Positions 60,201-64,000 of a DNA stretch of 64,000 nucleotides are shown here, one piece after another (the first letter of the stretch is position 1; each line of letters opens with the position of its first letter). The stretch covers positions 1 through 64,000 of the forward strand of contig JAKUCV010002171.1 in NCBI GenBank assembly GCA_028386065.3, given 5' to 3'. The notes under the pieces were generated by a model. It worked only from the letters and a program-made list of their open reading frames with translations. It had not been told where the DNA came from and made no database searches. The translations under genes and the position numbers were made by a program. Origin of the DNA: Turnera subulata. Taxonomy: Eukaryota > Streptophyta > Magnoliopsida > Malpighiales > Passifloraceae.

Positions 60201-63200
60201 CCCGGACATATCTATGGCATCAAAAGGTGCGGTTGAGTCATCAATTGAATCTCCCTTCTTCAGCATCACAGAAGCAGACACATCTCCATCTTGTTGAGGA
60301 CGCCGAAATCGTAGATCCATGGAGAATTCAGTTTCATTATATATTCTTACTAAAGGAGAAACAACGATTGACAGCCCATCCTTCATATGGGAAAACAAAA
60401 AAAAATATAAAGAACTGTGATTGTGTATTTGAATCTATGAACTCAAGCAGAGATTCAGGAAAAAACCTCAGATTCCCTTGAAATATCAACAACAATGAAT
60501 GGCCCAGGATAAGTTTTGGAATCTGTTCATAGTCAAAAAGAAGTTTATCTAAGCCAATGTAAGAAACCAAAGGCATACAACGTATCTCTAAATTCGCAGT
60601 ACTACGCAAGCAAAAAAAAAAAAAACTCAAAAGATCTATAACCAAAACTACCATATCCTAGTTGGATAGTTCACATGAAACCTGCAACTGATATGCAGAG
60701 ATATTTCTAAAGCAAGCAATCCTCATAATACATAGCAGCATGGAATTTTTGCGGGTGAAGGAGATTGTGCGAGTTCCACTTGCAGTCCCATTTTGGTTGT
60801 TTCCATAAAGATTTAAGTTTCGAGCTTCCAAACAATGGCAAATGGAAAATGAAACAATAGTGAACCACATTTTTTCACAATAAAATTTGTAAAAGTTAAA
60901 AAAATCAGAATTAGAGAGGAAGGAACTGAAAAATCAGATTTAGATTAAATACACAGACTAATAGATACATGAAGATTAAGTTTTCAGCGATCTGATTAGA
61001 AAGAGAGTGCTTCCACTAAGGGGGTCATAGTCCACTGTGACATCCTAATGACCCCCATCATCAGTGCTTTGTCCAAATGACTGGCATACCTTGAGCTGAT
61101 GTTATGCGTGTCCTCCAAGCAAGCGTTCTAGATTTTAAAAGTGAGACATGAAGTGAAGAAGTTGCAAAAGTTCCAAAATTTGAAAGTTGAATCGTGACAA
61201 GTGACACCTTTTCACGATCTTCACTCTTCCCCGACACTGGGTGCCTTAAGAAAATCCAATATCCAAAGATCATCAATCAAGTATGTAGTTCTCAATTCGA
61301 CATGCTGATGCATACATATATGCCAAGACTGTGTGATTAAATGCCTCCCTATTCTTCGGTAAGATACCTTAAAAATATTGAAGCAGACTGTTTCCTGGCC
61401 ACTGTCACACTTTTCTGATTGTAGAAGTGGCAAATAAGGTTTAAACCAGACTGGTTTTCTACCTGCATAAAAAAAAAAACAATTCCAGAAAACCAAGAAT
61501 AACCTTATCAGAAAAATATGAAACAAGAGACCATAAAGACTTCTCAACAATTGTACAATAGTAAACCAAACTATATAGAGCAAATAATAATAGTTTCCCA
61601 TTGATTTCAATCATTCGGATCTGGAGGTAATCACACCATCAGCTACAATGGTAACATATTCCAATTAGATGTATTATGGTGAATTTAACATTATAAAACA
61701 AGTGAACAGAGAGGGACCACAAGTGTGTGTTTATTGTCCCCCCTCCATCTGATCAAATTCAAGATGCTAGCATTCCACTAGACCTGTTTGCTATGTTTTG
61801 ACAGTCACCAAATAAAATGATTTACGAGATACATTCAATACTATTGCTGACAAACATTAAAATTTGCACCTCCATTACCCTTAACAGAAACCAGCCTAAT
61901 ATACATCAGTGTTGCCACAAGTACTAGGTACTGATGATAAGACATATAAGTTCCCGCAGAAAGAATGAAAATGGCAGAAAGATATGAACATACAGAACTA
62001 GTATTGCTATAAGCAAAGGCACTCAGCAGGAAATCCTTTTACAGTGCCAATTTGTTGGAAATGATGTATGTAACAGTCCATCCAACACAAGGAACTTTTT
62101 TGTCCTTAGTTGTCAGACCAATGTACATATGAATGATAGGATGTCTGAAGATTGAAATCCTAAACAGAGAAACACCATACTCTGATACTATATTAGATGA
62201 TCAATTGTTCCAAAAGCTCAATGCATGAGAACCAAAAAAAAATAATCCGCAACTAAAACAAATAATGCACATACAACCCAGACCAAGAGCCCTGACAGGG
62301 GGGTAGAGAGCAGATTAAGTACAAACTGTAACAAAGGGAGCAAAAACCTTGCAGCAGTTGGCAAAAATTGTGGAGCTTCTCACTGAAAATGGACCAGCCA
62401 AATTTAATTTCCCAATTACAAAGAGAAGTATGTCCAAGGAATGCTCGGTTATAGATACTTCCAACTGTCAAGATTCCAGACCATAAATTGCTTAATATAT
62501 CATACCAAAGAAAAAAGACAGCATTTGGAAGGAAAGATAATCTTTGCTATTATTAGTACCTCTTTAGCTCTGCAATAGAAATGAACTGGTACTCCACGCC
62601 TGGTAGTTCCTGAACCCTGGACTTGGAAACTTGAACGGTAAAACAAACACAGTTCAACTGGGCGACCAAATGCTCTCCTATACCCAAAATGCAAGGTTCC
62701 ACATTAACAAAACCTGGGCTATATGGGAATTAATTTAGCACAAGAAAAGTGCTAAGAAGATAAAACCAAATACTATTTTCTCCATGATAGACACTCACCA
62801 TGAATCTCTTTGGGCATCAAAGTAATAAAACAAAGCATTTGATGTAATCATAATTCTTCTTTTAAAAGGTAGAAACTGGACATTCAATTCAGTATCATTG
62901 ATGCAGCCACGTAGGAGATAAAACCTGTCCTTTGTATCCAAAAGTTCATGAACAATGTTCAGAACAACACTTTGAACTGTAATTTGAATACTAGGAGGAC
63001 CTTCCATCTGCTTAGAAGATCGTTGATCATCTTCAATTGCACTGAGGAGCATATTAGCTCGAGAAGCCTCTAAAACGTATCCATTTGGCCTTCCAGCATC
63101 GGAAACCAAAGTAAGGTCTTGGAACACTTTAAACTTAAAAGGATGTCCAGGCTTTCTTACAAATTCTGGGATTCCATTAACCAGAGCAACACTAGAGTCA

Positions 63201-64000
63201 CTCTTCTTATTAACCAGATAGAATGTGTTTTTCACCAATATATTGTTTGGTTCCAACTCAATATCACTACTGTAGCTCTCAGGTTCACAAGAAACTGCTC
63301 TCCAGAGTGAATGTCCTCCATCACTGCTGCTGGAGATATCAACGAAACCTGATCCAGGATGATAATTCAATCGCAATGGCTCCCCAGAATTGTTCTTAGC
63401 ATATAATGACATAAAGGAGAACCACAAAACTGATGACTTCCATATCCTCTGCCTGTGGTGCTTGACCTACAGATGTGTGCAAGTGGAGATTATGGAATGG
63501 ATGGTGGATCCATAGGACAAAGGGAAACAGTATGAACAAAATATGCAAAAACAATTAAGAAGGTTTGTCATGGAAAATTCTTTTATATTGCACACGAATT
63601 ACTTGGACCAGTGAAAGATTTTACAATGACAACAATGTTATGCATCCAATGCATCCTCCCTCGATAAGAAGAGGGTTTCTGATAGTGCTTTACACAATGC
63701 TGGATCCTGAAATCAGGCTGGAGATTCTTAAACAACTTGGTATTCCAATTTCATTTAGTACCATTGGATCATAACAACCTCAAATGAAACAAGAATCACA
63801 TAAAAAAGACGTGTCTGTGAAAAATGGTGATGTAATGACAAAAAAACGAACTGTGAAATGCATGAACGGGTGATATATCTTGGCCTTTGGACCTGATATA
63901 TGGATAGTTCCATGGAGGGCCTCGCCAAACAGTGATGCTAACCTAACAGTGTGTAAACTGGTGCTACCATTAGGTAGCTTAACTACATAAGCTCTACAAG
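51259..64000 (-). CDS. VPS13-family lipid-transfer protein, SHRUBBY-like (C-terminal part, partial)
   Basis: 28 exons, 3' to 5': 51259-51597, 52184-52327, 52714-52797, 53129-53251, 53394-53489, 53571-53653, 54247-54395, 54467-54573, 54697-54786, 54912-55040, 55206-55373, 55482-55598, 55860-56176, 57089-57185, 57263-57670, 57769-58024, 58116-58202, 58283-58368, 58487-58803, 58878-59294, 60167-60380, 60467-60522, 61090-61244, 61368-61462, 62348-62464, 62560-62677, 62799-63466, 63893-64000. From 63466 to the stop the phases close exactly (1,678 aa). VPS13 proteins are bridge-like lipid transporters at membrane contacts; SHRUBBY binds SHORT-ROOT in Arabidopsis roots. The frame includes the SHR-BD/VAB-type region (about 55860-58024) and the conserved end (FHHGILKLAMEPSLLGTALM, LYIEGYLQAMLDT, IGPTVLTLCEHLFVSF). 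SHRUBBY assignment is from sequence memory. Weak points: the donor at 58486 (CTA/GTCGCA) and the 63893 junction, whose phase does not fit the next exon, so a piece may be missing. Confidence 0.85.

Noticed and set aside
60658..60870. Open minus-strand frame between VPS13 exons
   Set aside because: Exons 61090-61244 and 60467-60522 join in phase (TSAQ-D-SKTYPG) without it.
1..64000. CRISPR arrays, operons, bacterial insertion sequences, rRNA genes
   Set aside because: None seen; gene structure and repeats are those of a plant nuclear genome.

Overview
This window is nuclear DNA of a flowering plant, almost certainly a eudicot. Its genes are intron-rich with GT-AG junctions, it carries plant-only families (NPH3, WAK-like kinase, thylakoid HCF164), and its intergenic space is long, AT-rich and transposon-laden. 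I cannot name the species or order.

Layout. 1-997 is the 3' end of a Ty3/Gypsy-type LTR retrotransposon with a separate antisense coiled-coil reading frame. 2440-4842 (-) is an NPH3/BTB protein close to Arabidopsis At5g67385. 7333-8073 (-) is a tiny conserved cysteine-rich protein. 9485-12162 (-) is the histone chaperone NASP, with E2F-like sites in its promoter and one GC-AG intron. 14560-18520 holds a SINE-like remnant and two nested Mutator-like elements; both carry a piece of what looks like a nuclear 2Fe-2S ferredoxin-like gene. 18733-19239 (+) is an intronless plastid-targeted protein with five seven-residue repeats. 20396-20512 is a relic of an RPW8-type NLR. 21838-22884 (+) is HCF164.

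24330-33357 is a scrambled endogenous pararetrovirus (Caulimoviridae, florendovirus-like). It has two facing copies of its reverse transcriptase region forming inverted arms of about 2.3 kb, and five copies of its promoter/intergenic region. 34525-38346 (-) is a WAKL14-type receptor kinase. 38347-44269 is gene-free and contains a retroposon with a 16-bp target duplication and a decayed copia fragment. 44270-46597 (+) is a small probable nucleolar protein with telo-box and site II promoter motifs. 47865-48170 (-) is a small plant protein of unknown function. 51259-64000 (-) is the C-terminal part, 28 exons, of a giant VPS13 lipid-transfer protein most like SHRUBBY; its 5' end lies beyond the window.

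The host genes are independent housekeeping and signalling loci (phototropin-type signalling, chromatin assembly, cytochrome b6f assembly, wall sensing, ribosome biogenesis, lipid transfer); there is no gene cluster. The most unusual features are the palindromic viral cluster, the nested gene-capturing MULE pair, the antisense frame in the LTR element and the tandem-headed retroposon. Exon coordinates were derived by hand from splice signals, frame continuity and remembered family sequence, so ends may be off by a few bases where stated.
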